Part shown: positions 53,559-64,000 of the stretch, piece by piece
How the letters are laid out: each line of letters starts with the position of its first letter
Position numbering within the stretch: position 1 is the first letter of the stretch
From: Bos javanicus
Taxonomy: Eukaryota > Chordata > Mammalia > Artiodactyla > Bovidae
NCBI RefSeq assembly: GCF_032452875.1
Contig: NC_083885.1
Coordinates: forward strand, 33,335,925-33,399,924
Direction of reading: 5' to 3'
Length of the DNA: 64,000 nucleotides
The notes under the pieces: model-generated
Seen by the model: only the letters and a program-made list of their open reading frames with translations
Told to the model about the DNA's origin: nothing
Database searches by the model: none
Program-made: the position numbers and the translations under genes

Positions 53559-53877
53559 AGGAGGCAGCAGAATCTGCTCGCTCAGTTGTGTCCGACTCTT
53601 TGCAACCGCATGGACTATACAGTCTGTGGAATTCTTCAGGCCAGAATACAGGAGTAGGTTCACTTCAACAGGGGATCTTCCTGACCCAGGAATCAAACCC
53701 AGGTCTCCACATTGCAGGCAGATTCTTCACCAGCTGAACCACCAGCGAAGGCCAAGAATACTGGAGTGGGTAGCCTATCCTTTTTCCAGCATATCATCCA
53801 GATACAGGAATCGAACCGGATTCTCCTGCATTGGAGGCAGATTCTTTACCAGTGGAGCTACTTAGGGAAGTCACTAA
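53559..53877 (-). mobile_element. Bov-tA SINE with duplicated head
   Basis: Antisense Bov-tA whose head (ACCACCAGCGAAGGCC) is followed by CAAGAATACTGGAGTGGGTAGCC and a second complete head ending GAGCTACTTAGGGAAGTC. TSD AGAAGTATCTG (53548-53558) and AGAAGTGTCTG (53878-53888) brackets the whole unit. Confidence 0.92.
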
Positions 53878-53943
53878 AGAAGTGTCTGCTGCTGATCTAA
53901 GGGAAATAAGGAAATTCCTTGAGGTGTCTTCTCTTTTTCTTTT

Positions 53944-54126
53944 TTTTTTTTTAATTGGAGGGTAATTGCTTTACAATGTTGTGTTGGCCTGTGCCACACA
54001 TCAACACTGAATCAGCCACAGGTATACATATGTCCCCTCCTTTGTGAATCCTCCTCCCAACTCCCACCCCATCCCACCCCTCTAGGTTGTCACAGAGCAC
54101 TTGGTTGAGCTCCTTGGGTCATACAG
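53944..54126 (-). mobile_element. Artiodactyl L1 3' end, short insertion
   Basis: T-run, AATTGGAGGGTAATTGCTTTACAATGTTGTG, CCTCTAGGTTGTCACAGAGCAC. 5'-truncated to about 180 bp. Flanks CTTCTCTTTTTCTTTT and CTTCTCTTTCTTTT form the TSD. Confidence 0.93.
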
Positions 54127-54147
54127 CTTCTCTTTCTTTTATGCAAA

Positions 54148-54210
54148 TGTTTTCTGAACCTCAGTTGGTTAATCTGTAAAATCTGCTTAATCTACTGCCC
54201 ACAAACACGT
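54148..54210 (+). mobile_element. MIR fragment
   Basis: TTTTCTGAACCTCAGTTGGTTAATCTGTAAAATC is the sense MIR core. Confidence 0.6.
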
Positions 54211-54570
54211 TTTGAAATATGTAAGACAGTATGGGCAGGAAACTTTGTGTATCTGTCCCCTGCCCATTTCTACGGCCTCGCCTTCTGCCGGGGTCTCGCT
54301 GTCTTTCTGTGTTCCTGCCTCCCCAGCATTTCACCTTATCCTTGAATGGACCACAGTCATTTGCCTGGTCGTGGTCTTGACAGGGGCTCTTCCCCCTGGC
54401 TGGACACTCTTCTCGTCTCTCACACCTTTACCTCCTACTTCCTACTCATCCACCCTTTCTTCAAGGAGGCATTTGAGGTAAATTGTATGTCCATAGATGT
54501 CATCGCATGGGGGGCTGTATGATTTCCTTCTTTACCATATCATAACTCTGTATATGTACTGAACATCTTT
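54211..54570. other. Unassigned sequence
   Basis: Weak L2-like ATTTCACCTTATCC...CTCCTACTTCCTACTCATC. Nothing firm. Confidence 0.35.
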
Positions 54571-54786
54571 GGGCTTCCCCTGGTGGCTCAGCAGTAAAGA
54601 ATGTGCCTACAATGCAGGAGATCTGAGTTTGATCCCTGGGTTGGGAAGATCCCCTGGAGAAGAAAATGGCAACCCACCCCAATATTCTTGCCTGGAGAAT
54701 CCCATAGACAGATGAGCCTGGTGGGCTACAGCCCCCGGGGTCGCAAAGAGTTGGACACCACCAAAGCGACTTAGCACATATGCACA
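54571..54786 (+). mobile_element. Bov-tA SINE
   Basis: Sense: GGGCTTCCCCTGGTGGCTCAGCAG to GCGACTTAGCACATATGCAC. Flanks ACTGAACATC and ACTGAACACC suggest a TSD. Confidence 0.94.
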
Positions 54787-54864
54787 CACTGAACACCCTC
54801 AGCCTCCACTAGGGAAATCTCTGAGAAGGAGACATGGTGTCTCTATCCACCATGGGATCGCTGG

Positions 54865-54935
54865 CAGCTAGTTCCTAGTAGATGCTCAATAAATATGTAC
54901 TAAATGAATAAGTGAGTGAATAGAAATGAATGTGT
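54865..54935 (+). mobile_element. L2-type 3' terminus
   Basis: CCTAGTAGATGCTCAATAAATATGTACTAAATGAATAAG. Confidence 0.6.
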
Positions 54936-55639
54936 GCTTGTTAATGTATACATGTGAACAATTCCAAGAGGTAAAAGAAATATTCAAGTGTTCACATCTG
55001 TGTAAATAGCTCACTCTTGCGCCATATTCAGGCTGCTCCAGGGACCTCCTGCATTCCTTTCTTCACTTGTCAGGATGCTTCTGTCTACAGGCCTGGCTGT
55101 GCCATGTCAGCATTTCTGGGATGGATCAAAGACTTCTAGGAAGGTTGAGTTAGAACCACTTGTTTCCAGACCATGAGGAGTCTATGGGACACAGCATCAT
55201 TCGGCTGAAGGTAATTGATTCTGAATACATTTGAAATTTCTTCAGAGGTCCACTGGCACGCATGAGAAAACTCAGGCTGGGTTTCCATCTCCTTGCATGT
55301 GTAACTAGCATATTCGTATTCTCTCGAAGCTCCCAGTGCAGAAATACACTGTGGGTGACAATCAGGCATTCCCTCACAGAGGCCAGTGGATATCACCATG
55401 CATCCAGCAATGATTTATTCCCCATCTGCTCCTTATTTTCTTATCCATTACCTCCTTCAATCCTCTTGTTTAATCCTAGAATACAGGACCCATCCATCCA
55501 TCCATCCATCCATTTGTGTTTGATTTTTGCCTCTGATCTTTCCTAAGACTGTGGTCTTGCCCCACAGGGTGCAGTTCTCAGGCATGGTCCATACAGTCTC
55601 AGAGCTGCCAGGAAGGCTGAGTGACTGTCACCTACAGCA
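54936..55639. other. Unassigned sequence with (CCAT)n
   Basis: A short (CCAT)n run at 55489-55513. Otherwise no repeat or gene recognised. Confidence 0.45.
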
Positions 55640-55990
55640 ATCATCTGCTGTGAACTTTTACTCACATGCCTCAATTCCTTGTCTCACTTCTCCACTCTCT
55701 CACTGCTCTCCCAGAAATCACCTCCCAAATAAACAACTTGCACCCAAACTCTTGTCTAAAAGGTCTGTTTGGGGAAAGACAAAGATAATGTCACAGAAAC
55801 ATGCTTGCTTCTTGCAGATCACCACCACCACCCATGCCTGTGTGTTTATTAGAGCCAGTCTGTGCTCACTGTCCGTCTCCCATCTTTAGACCATTACCAC
55901 CACAAGAGCAGGGACCCTAACAGCTGTTAGTCCCCATTGACTACCTAGCACCTGGTACACAGCCAGGTGCTCAATGAATCTTTCTGAAGT
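55640..55990 (+). mobile_element. L2 LINE 3' end
   Basis: CCACAAGAGCAGGGACC, CCTAGCACCTGGTACACAGCCAGGTGCTCAATGAATC is the L2 3' terminus in sense. Confidence 0.65.
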
Positions 55991-56416
55991 GAACTAAAGG
56001 ATACACCAGGCTGTGTCCCCCCAGTGCTGGAAATGAAACTGTTTTGACTCAACCCTCACATTCCGAGAGAATCAAAGTGAAATATTTCTAATATACTCTC
56101 ACTGAAATCAATGTCATTCAGTAGCATTGGATGTTATGAGAGCATGGGAAAGGGCACTGAACCCAGCTAAAGGGTACCCCGGGAAAGCTTCCCAGGGGAG
56201 TGATCCCAAAGCCTGATCATCAAGGACACAGAACCCAAGGGAAGAGTGCACATACCCCAGGAGTCTGTGGGATTATTGAGAGAGGCAGAATATAAGGTCT
56301 ACTTCCTGGACTTGATAGCTGGAAAAGTTATAATGCCCTATAAGATGGAGGCTCAGAAACAGACTTATTATATTGTTGTAAATACTAATACTATTTGAAT
56401 AGCAATACTGAATAGC
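55991..56416. other. Unassigned sequence
   Basis: No repeat or gene recognised. Confidence 0.4.
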
Positions 56417-56622
56417 AGGGCTTTCCAGTGGTAAAGAACCAGCCTGCCAGAGATGTAAGAGACGTGGGTTCAATCCCTGGCTCAGGAAGATCCCCTGGAA
56501 GAGGGTATGGCAACCCACTCCAGTATTCCTGCCTGGAGAATCCCACGGACAGAGGAGTCTGGAAGGTTACAGTCCATAGAGTTGGACAGAGTCGGACACT
56601 ACTAAAGTGACTTAGCACACAC
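56417..56622 (+). mobile_element. Bov-tA SINE
   Basis: Sense: GGGCTTTCCAGTGGTAAAGAACC (head shortened) to GTGACTTAGCACACACAC. Confidence 0.93.
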
Positions 56623-57737
56623 ACTAAATAGTAAAGGTATCAGCAGGAGCATGGAAGTCCAGTTCCCACATGTGGCTGCTTCTAGAAATTAGGCTGATCT
56701 AAAAATACTGTGGAGGTTCTCTCATTTTCTGGAGGCGGGGATTAGGGTGGCAGGGGTGGGAAAGAGGATGGCCCGGGAGTTTCTTGTCTGTTGAGGTTGT
56801 GTTGGTCCTCAGGGGCTGGGGGGCAGGTACAGAGCAGATGCCTCCCCAGCAGAGCCTCCTGAGTTCTGAACTCAACTTCTGTCCTTCAAGATCTGTACCT
56901 CTGATTGTCAACAGATTCTGTTTTCATTTGTAAATATCCTTACCGCTGGGATGGATTTGTGGAATTGTCTATCAGCTGTCATCATGGACTGAGATTCAGA
57001 TTTGTTTCCTGTATCACGGTGAGGCTGAGTGCTGTAACTAACAACCCCAAAACTTCAGTGGCTTAATTTACAAAAAGTGTATCCCCTGCTAAGGTTGTAT
57101 GGAGTTGGACATTTGAGGGGTGGTCTTCCAATACTGTGATTCAGAGACACAGAGCTCTTCAACCTAGTGGTCCTGTCATCTCCTAAGTTTCCAGAGCCCC
57201 CATGGATGCTCTGCACCCTTCCTCCCAGTGCAGTGGGGACAAGCCTTGCAGGTTGCATGGGAGGTTGGCCTGGCTCCCCAGGGAAGTCTGCTGTTTCTGC
57301 TCGCATACCATCAGTCATAACTCAGCTCCATGCTCCACTGAAATGCAAGGGAGCCTGAGAGCCGTGGTCCTGCTGTGTTCCCAGGCAGAAAAGATAACAA
57401 GATTTTGTGAAGACCTAGACTTTTCTCCCATACTTTTCAAGGCACATTTGAAAGGATCAGGGGTTTGGGGATAGGGGGCGTGAGAAGGTAGTCAAAGATG
57501 GCCTTCCCTATCGGTTACTGAAATGTGGTCTGAATTTACTTTTCTGGGCAAGATCATCTTTTCTGCTTTTCAGTTGACAATGAAAAGTCTGTTGGACACA
57601 TTGAACTGGAATTTGACTCACAGAAATGTGTTCATTTTAGGAGTTACTGGAGAATGTGTATCCAAAACACCTTTCTCACTTTAGGAAATATAAGGTCCAA
57701 AAATTACTGATGTTCAAGGAATGGACTTACTCTTTGG
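56623..57737. other. Mostly unassigned sequence
   Basis: 56985-57380 has the look of an old interspersed repeat (GTAACTAACAACCCCAAAACTTCAGTGGCTTAATTTAC), but the family is not identified. Confidence 0.4.
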
Positions 57738-57743
57738 CAAAAA

Positions 57744-57776
<33 letters not shown>

Positions 57777-57789
57777 AACTGTGTGTCTC

Positions 57790-57820
<31 letters not shown>

Positions 57821-57825
57821 TGTTA
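57738..57825. repeat. Compound poly(A)-(GA)n-(GT)n microsatellite
   Basis: A run of A's, then about 13 GA units, a short spacer and about 17 GT units with one TA interruption. Confidence 0.96.
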
Positions 57826-57989
57826 TTTGTCCACACTCTGTGTGTGCATCCCAAAAGCCTTGGAAGAGGCGATTTTGAGATACAAGTGATAGCATGTCCT
57901 CAGTTTCCGTGTCTTAGAAAGGCTGTACTGTAGAGTTGTTGGAACTGATGTGATTTTCTCTTTCTTAAGAACAAAGTTGAGTCTCCAAG

Positions 57990-58160
57990 GTCAGGAATCT
58001 TATTAGATTGTTATTATCATCATCTTCATTTAACAGCAAGTCAGCCAGACTCAGAGGTGTTAAGAATTCCCTTTCAAGGTTATGCAGCTACTAAATGGTG
58101 GAGGTAGGATTGAAAATCCTCACCCTCCAAATCCGATGAGAGCCTATGCTCAGCACAGAG
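57990..58160 (-). mobile_element. MIR SINE
   Basis: TTATTATCATCATCTTCATTTAACAGC, TTTCAAGGTTATGCAGCTACTAAATGGTGGAGG, GATTGAAAATCC. Confidence 0.7.
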
Positions 58161-58271
58161 TTTCCCAAACCTCTTGCAGTTATTTGCACATTTTAGGAAA
58201 AATGCATATAAATCATTTATAACCATTCCATGTTACTGCCTGAAAATTTGGAGTGGAGTGAAATAAACAAA

Positions 58272-58499
58272 GGGGCTTCCCAGGTGGCACCCAGTGGTAA
58301 AGAACCCGCCTGCCAATGAAGGAGACATAAGAGATGGGGTTCCATCCCTGGGTCAGGAAGATCCCCTGGAGGAGGGCATGGCAACCGAGTCCAGTACTCT
58401 TGCCTGGAGAATCCCATGGACAGAAGAGCCTGGCGGGCTACAGTCCATGGAGTCGCATAGAGTTGGACACGACTGAAGCGACTTAGCACTCACGCACAG
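58272..58499 (+). mobile_element. Bov-tA SINE
   Basis: Sense: GGGGCTTCCCAGGTGGCACCCAGTGGTAAAGAACCC to GCGACTTAGCACTCACGC. Perfect 10-bp TSD AATAAACAAA (58262-58271 and 58500-58509). Confidence 0.96.
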
Positions 58500-58644
58500 A
58501 ATAAACAAAATCCATAGCCCCTCTACCCAACTATAATCGTGGTTAAAATTGTAGCAAAAATTAGAACAGAAGATATGTATTAAGCACCTCACTCCTCAAA
58601 ATTGTTCTTGGTAAATGACTAACTCTGTTCAGTCTTTCTTCCTT

Positions 58645-58937
58645 ACACTTTTTGGTGTATTTGTTTATCTATATTTGGCTGCACTGGGTCTTCGTTGCTG
58701 TGTGCAGGTTTTCTCTAGCTGCAGCAAGTTGGGGCCACTCTAGTTGCGGTACGCAGGCTTCTCACTGCGGTGGTTTCTCTTGTGGAGAAGGGCTCAGCGG
58801 TGCGTGGGCTTCAGTAGTTTTGGCTCACTGGCTTAGCTATCACATGGGCATGTAGAATCTTCCCAGAACAGGGCTCAAACCCATGTCCCCTGCATTGGCA
58901 GGCAGATTCTTAACCACCGGAGAACCGGGGAAGTCCC
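58645..58937 (-). mobile_element. CHR-type SINE, long form
   Basis: TATTTGGCTGCACTGGGTCTTCGTTGC at left, repeated GCAGGCTTC-type modules, head GGCAGATTCTTAACCACCGGAGAACCGGGGAAGTCCC at right. Confidence 0.92.
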
Positions 58938-59524
58938 TTCTTTGTACTTTTGAATCATCCTTAGTATCTTCTGTAAGCTTGGACTTAGAGAAATCAAATA
59001 AACCTCAGGGTTAGTCCAGATTGTGTTTTTCTTGAGAAGTATGTTTTCCAATGCAGAATAGCAATTTTGAAAACTACAGGCTGAGGGATGACACTGCTCA
59101 TAAGAGATTCATTTCAGGAAAGGCGGTCTGGCCCATGACAGTTTCCCAGTGATACAGCAGTTCTCCAGGAGGGACCAAAATCATGGCAGTTGGGTGCTCT
59201 AAGTACACTGTTATTAACACATGTACATTGAATTCAAGTATTGTGACATCTCTCCTTTTTATCTTACTATGGAATAAAAGAAATAATTGAGGAAATTTTA
59301 AGTAGAGTTCAATAGACACACCCATTCATTCCTCCAATATTAATTAGTGTGTTCTCTGCACAAGTTGCTGTAGCAGGTATGAAGGATACCACACATATAA
59401 AACTGTATCTTCTGGTGTGCTTTCTCTTTGGAGTCGGGAAAGGGACAATGGGAGTCCAGCCCTTGGACAATAAGTGGTTTGTTTCTCTTAAGTATGGGAA
59501 GTAAAAGGGACACCTCAATGTCAC
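58938..59524. other. Unassigned sequence
   Basis: Weak L2-like CATTCATTCCTCCAATATTAATTAGTGTG near 59325. Otherwise nothing recognised. Confidence 0.35.
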
Positions 59525-59650
59525 CAGTTTGCTGAGAAGGAAAACAGAGACTTTAAAGCATTTTGTGGCTTAATTGAGGGTGAAGCACAAGTAGAAAGGA
59601 GTCAGTCTAGAACTCAAACCCATGTTTATGATGCGCCTAATGTAAACAGG
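59525..59650 (-). mobile_element. MIR fragment
   Basis: GCTGAGAAGGAAAACAGAGACTTTAAAGC, AGTCTAGAACTCAAACCCATG: worn antisense MIR. Confidence 0.4.
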
Positions 59651-60667
59651 GCAACGTAAGTAGCTATACATGGGCATTTAGACACATTATACCTTAAACG
59701 CTGCAAGTCCCAGTCTGCCTAGTACTGCTTTCCTGATTACTTGCTTCAGGATCGTCATGACAGTTAGCAGCCAGGATGTTCTTCTAGCTATAAGCCCCAA
59801 ACAAACTCTTTTTTCTTTTCTCTGAAATTGTGGGGTAGAGCGCCTAGCACAGTGTTTGGCACTTGACAAGAGCTTGACATATATCATGTAATCCTGCACT
59901 TGTCACCTTTGAGATGATGATCACATAATTACCACACTGTCTACTTTTCAAGTGTGCACCCCAAAAAAATTTTAAATGCTTATTTTGGCCCCTGAGACAT
60001 TTCCATAAATTACTGAAGAAAAAGTACCAATTTACTGGCAAAATAAAGTTTAAATCTTGACACAAATCTGCTGTAAGTTCAACATGTTTAAAAGGGTGCC
60101 TTTGTCCATTGTCTCACTCCAAACGACTGTTGCCCTGGAGTCTTAGGCTGATGTTTTTTAACAAGGAATTGATTTCAATTGGACATGGCACACAAGGTAA
60201 GCATTAAAAGGAGCTTTTCTTCTTGGCCATATTGCATGTGTATGAATTACCTTCCACAGGGAGAGTTTTATTATTAATCATTTGTGCCAATAAACGTCTC
60301 ATTAAATCTAACTTACACTTATGGAGTATGCAATTGTCATTATATAAATATTATTTCATTACATAATGGATAAACTATTAAGAAATCTGTATTTAACTGA
60401 TATATTCAGACCAAATTCATAAATGCCCTATCCTAGGGACTATTTGAGAATTTCATAATCTTTTGATTAAAGACTGTAGGATTTTACTGATTGTATTTGT
60501 ATAAGCCATGTTGTCTTTATAGTAAGGTGTGTTGGTATTTAAAAAACGATTAAACATTTTCAAGAGAAGGGCCACTTCATATTCACCCACCTTTCATCTC
60601 CATATTATGAATTATATATTATTCTTTTACTTCTATATCCTTAATACGCTTTTCTCTCTCTTTGTAG
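59651..60667. other. Non-repetitive AT-rich stretch
   Basis: About 1 kb without recognised transposons, running up to an exon-like segment. The last 30 bases have a branch-point-like CCTTAAT and a pyrimidine tract. Confidence 0.45.
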
Positions 60668-60743
60668 GCAATTATACAGCGACCCATCTATATAGCTCAT
60701 GAGACTTGTCCATTTTTTATGACTACCTGTAAATATGGAGGAA
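60668..60743 (+). other. Candidate internal exon (unassigned)
   Basis: A 76-nt segment bracketed by a strong acceptor (CTTTTCTCTCTCTTTGTAG ends at 60667, with branch-point-like CCTTAAT about 25-30 nt upstream) and a strong donor (GGAA then GTGAGTAC from 60744). One frame is open (AIIQRPIYIAHETCPFFMTT, then CKYGG); the other two contain stops. The segment lies in repeat-free DNA. I recognise no protein family; it could be a rare or non-coding RNA exon, a decoy, or chance. Confidence 0.22.
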
Positions 60744-61914
60744 GTGAGTACAAAATTTATAACCAGTTGGACCATATTAATTTTTTGTGTGTAAGGGGGT
60801 ATCATCATCATACAGTACTGTTGGAATTTAAGAGGAAATTATTTTAGAATAGTGTGGGGAGTGATGAATGTTTACATCTAGAAACTCCCTTTAGCCTAGT
60901 AGGTGACCAATTTCCACGAAAGTCCAGGGTTAGGGAGAGCTGACAGCAATGCTACTTGAATTTATTTTCTGAGAGATGGCAGGAGACTCGAGTGCAGAGC
61001 ATAATGAGTGGGTGTTGGCTGCCGGCTGCCGAGAAGAGGCAGAATGGAGATGGGATTGGGCTGAGTCCAGGTTAGAGAACTAACCTGCAGAGGCTTGGTG
61101 TCCTAGCAGGCATGATGTACTCAAATCTGGTCTCAGCCCAGTGCTTATATCCACAGTAACCAAACATCAGAATTCTCCAGGGAGCAGTCACACTTGAGAT
61201 GTGGTTCATGGACAAGACCCACACCTATGTCCACAGTGTCCAGCACAGAGCCCAGAACACTGGTTTTCTAGAAATACTTGCCAAATTGTGGGTGGAGAGA
61301 GGATGCAACCAGTGTCAGGCCCCAGATGGAACATCAGCTTTTGTGGGCTTGGGTTTAGTACATGGTTGGAAACCTGAGGCAGGCCTCCGAGAAAAAAAGC
61401 CAGCTATGTGAACTAGTCCTAGAGTAAAAGCCAGCATCCTAGGACAGTGAAAGCTGTGTGATGCTCAGAGCTCACTAAGGAGCAATGGGTACCAATCTTA
61501 GGTGGCTATGTGTCTATTGTTTTCATTTATCCATTCAACAAACAGTTACTGGGCACTAGCTTTGGTCCAAACATTTTGTGAAATGTTGAGACACAGAGAT
61601 ACAATGCCGTGAAGCCTGTCTTGGGAGAACTTCTTCCCTAACTGGGAGAAAGACATTCAAACACCATTACAGGCCAGGCCAGCACCAGCTCTAAGGGTAG
61701 TGTGGGCAAAGTCTCAGTACGAGACTCAGTGCCTCCAGGATGGTGGTCTGGATGTCAAGACTCAGTGCCTCCAGGATGGTGGTCTGGATGTCCGGTCTTT
61801 TGAGAAAAAGTTCCAAGAGCCCAGATTCTTCCCAGTAGCAGAATGAACATTGAGTGAACATTCCAGAAACCCCAAGTTACAGTTAAGTTGTTGGTTATTT
61901 CATTTCAAAAAACC
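60744..61914. other. Mostly non-repetitive
   Basis: Contains a 36-bp tandem duplication (61722-61792) and a weak L2-like CCATTCAACAAACAGTTACTGGGCAC at about 61530. Confidence 0.4.
61722..61792. repeat. 36-bp tandem duplication
   Basis: AGACTCAGTGCCTCCAGGAT and the next 15 bases are repeated identically at 61722-61756 and 61758-61792. Confidence 0.95.
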
Positions 61915-62080
61915 CTTGGATTGAGTCAGGCAAAGTGCTTTACAGATATTACCTCATTTAATCCTCCCAACAATACTGAGGGATAGGTACTAACATTTCC
62001 ATTTTACTTGCCCAAGATCTCACAGATAGTATTTGAGGAATTCTGAATTTGAACTCAGAAAATGTCAGTCCAGAATTCAT
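61915..62080 (-). mobile_element. MIR SINE
   Basis: CAAAGTGCTTTACAGATATTACCTCATTTAATCCTCCCAACAATACTGAGGGATAGG (described block), then TTGCCCAAGATCTCACAGATAG, GAATTTGAACTCAG. Confidence 0.8.
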
Positions 62081-62227
62081 CATCTTAAACCCTACACTGT
62101 AGTGTGCATAATGAGGATTTCAGAGACCTGATCGATGGGTGTGAGGTGAATTGGGTGGAAGTGGGTGAGTGGAGGTTTCTGGATGTGTCTGGTGGAAAAC
62201 AGGATTTGAGTTAAATCACCCCAGTGC

Positions 62228-62432
62228 AAGTGGGGCTTTCCTGATAGCTCAGTTGGTAAAGAATCCACCCAAAATGCAGGAGACCCTGGTTTGATTCCTG
62301 AGTCGGGAAGATCCCCTGGAGAAGGGAAAAGCTACCCACTCCGGTATTCTGGCCTGGAGAGTTCTATGGGCTGTATAGTCCATGGGGTCACAAAGAGTCA
62401 GACATGACTGAACGAGTTTCACTTTTACTTTT
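62228..62432 (+). mobile_element. Bov-tA SINE
   Basis: Sense: GGGGCTTTCCTGATAGCTCAGTTGG to GAACGAGTTTCACTTTTAC. Confidence 0.94.
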
Positions 62433-62481
62433 TCCAGTGAAAATGAGGAGTAGAAATCCATTTGTTTTTTCAAGAGCTGGT

Positions 62482-62766
62482 TTCCTATGTATATTTATTT
62501 TGGGCTGCACTAGATCTTCATTGCTACACACAGGAGTTCTCTGGCTGCGGTGAGTGAAAGGCTGCTCTCCAGTTGCAGGGTGCGGGCTTCTCACTGCAGC
62601 GGCTTCACTTGTTGAGGACCGTGGGCTCTAGGCGCATGGGGTTCAGTGGTTGTGGCACACAAGCTTAGTTGCCTACAGCATGTAGAATCTTCCCGGATCA
62701 GGGCTTGAACCTGTGCCCCCTGCATTGGCCGGCAGATTCTTAACCACTGGACTGCCAGGGAAGTCC
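62482..62766 (-). mobile_element. CHR-type SINE, long form
   Basis: TTTATTTTGGGCTGCACTAGATCTTC left, repeated GCGGGCTTC/AGTTGC modules, head GGCAGATTCTTAACCACTGGACTGCCAGGGAAGTCC right. Confidence 0.93.
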
Positions 62767-62814
62767 ATTAAGAACTATTTATTTAACATCTCCACAGAGT
62801 GCCAGGGGCTACCC

Positions 62815-63020
62815 TGGTGACTCAGACAGTAAAGAATCTTCCTGCAATGCAGGAGACCTGGGTTCGATGCTTCGGTCAGGAAGATCCCCTGGAGAAGGGA
62901 ATGGCTACCCACTCCAGTATTCTTGCCTGGAGAATTCCATAGACAGAGGAGCCTGAAGGGCTATACTCCATGGGGTCGCAAAGAATCAGACTCGACTGGA
63001 AGACCAACACTTGCACTTTT
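62815..63020 (+). mobile_element. Bov-tA SINE
   Basis: Sense: GGGGCTACCCTGGTGACTCAGACAG to GACTGGAAGACCAACACTTGC. Flanks CAGAGTGCCA and CAGAATGCTG are weakly similar. Confidence 0.93.
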
Positions 63021-64000
63021 CAGAATGCTGGTCCTTGCGCTAGGTGCTGAACATCCAGTGGGAAGCCAGGAGGTGAGACCTCCTTTGTTTGACGCTCCCG
63101 GGCTAAGGAAGGATTCAGACGAACAAATGGGTGATTCCAGCAGTGACCAGCAGGTCGAGTACAGCACAGTGCGGGCACAGAGGAGGGGCTCCTGACCTGG
63201 TCAAGGGTTGATTTCTGGAAGAAGTAAGGCATGGAGGGAACAGCCTAGAAAGAATCGGAAATGAGGGTTGAGAAGCACACTCAGCAATTTAGCAAGGGGA
63301 ATGGAGGCAGGAGTGGAGGGGTTCCCACTGAAAGACTCCTGAAAGGGGAAGCCATCAAAAAGAATCTTGGGTTCCCTGCTGGTCTTCTGAACGCCAGGAG
63401 TTCAGGATGGTGCCCATCAGCCCCTGCCAAGGTAGAGTCTTGTGTCTCGGAGGATCATATCACTGGTCACATTTGGTTCCTCAAACCCAACCCAGCTGTC
63501 CCCTTGTAACAGCAATTTAGTAGGTTTAACTATGGTATATGGAGTTTCTGTTCCAGTAGGTTTTGAGAAGCGCTTCTGAAAAGGCTTTTATAAATCTCTA
63601 CAGTAATGAATTATGAACTACAGGAAAAGGGCTGCAGCGTCCGTCTGCCCCTCCCGCTCCTGCGAGGGGAACGCTGAGCCGATTCACGTATTCTGCTTCG
63701 TCTGGCCTTGTTTTCTTTCAGAGACAAGAGAACATCATAACCTTGAGCTATCTGGTAGAAATAAAAGATTGATGTGAAATTTTACTGTGTAAAATTTGGG
63801 GCCTTTTCATCCAGAAATGAAAACAATTGAATATTACTAAAAAAAAAATTGAGAAGAATTATTTTATTCAAACTCTAAGAACCTTCACCCTAGAAGAAGC
63901 CTCTTTATGGGAAAATAAATAAATTAATACATGCCTCATAAGAAATAGATGTTTCCAGCAGTTTCAAGTCTCGAAGCCCCAGAGTCTGACAGCCTCATTT
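63021..64000. other. Mostly unassigned sequence to the window end
   Basis: GCTGGTCCTTGCGCTAGGTGCTGAACATCCAGTGGG is L2-like. The rest is non-repetitive, with no gene recognised. Confidence 0.4.

Noticed and set aside
1..64000. Possible CRISPR-like or phage-defence type arrays
   Set aside because: All recurrent blocks are dispersed transposons in both orientations with variable spacing; microsatellites account for the remaining tandem repeats. The DNA is mammalian.

Overview
The window is mammalian nuclear DNA from a ruminant. It holds about ten BovB (RTE-type) LINE copies, about thirty Bov-tA/Bov-A/Bov-A2 SINEs and nine CHR-type cetartiodactyl SINEs. It also has L1 3' ends of the artiodactyl type and older mammal-wide repeats (MIR, L2, MER5A, MER20, MER1, MER2, MLT1). 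BovB plus Bov-tA together point to a pecoran (cattle, sheep, goat, deer and relatives); the species cannot be fixed from repeats alone. Family names are from memory of consensus sequences, not from a database search.

No complete protein-coding gene, rRNA, functional tRNA or CRISPR array is supported. Nearly all long open frames are reverse-transcriptase remnants of BovB, their antisense shadows, or antisense frames through SINEs. The window therefore reads as intergenic or deep-intronic DNA. One short exon-like segment on the + strand (60668-60743) and a few exon-like open segments on the - strand (about 1.76-3.23 kb) are the only places where a host exon might lie, and both are weak.

Layout. 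1-6.3 kb: BovB fragments, a non-repetitive stretch with MIRs, and an old L1 split by a BovB. 6.3-13.2 kb: a 58-bp tandem duplication, a CHR SINE, a dimeric Bov-A2, and degenerate L1 split by Bov-tA and BovB. 13.2-19.6 kb: an LTR-like segment, an L1 with an inverted 5' part, and MER5A, MER20, L2 and MER2 copies, most of them split by younger SINEs. 19.6-28.6 kb: BovB fragments, a 1.4-kb L1 carrying Bov-tA and BovB, and a three-deep nest at 27.0-28.0 kb. 28.6-45.2 kb: sparser repeats, a MER1 hAT element with perfect 8-bp target duplications, long microsatellites, and non-repetitive blocks that could hold conserved regulatory DNA (about 18.1-18.4, 44.0-44.9 and 60.1-60.8 kb). 45.2-50.3 kb: two MLT1 LTRs in opposite orientation, each split twice. 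50.3-64 kb: L2/MIR relics, Bov-tA and CHR SINEs, and a 36-bp tandem duplication.

The main information here is chronological. Target-site duplications (TSDs) and nesting give a readable insertion order: MIR/L2/MLT1/hAT/Tigger first, then L1, then CHR SINEs, then BovB and Bov-tA/Bov-A2. I found no gene cluster that looks like a new biological system. The best leads are possible regulatory palindromes, two exon-like signals, a clustering of BovB 5' truncation points, and a double-headed Bov-tA architecture seen at two loci.
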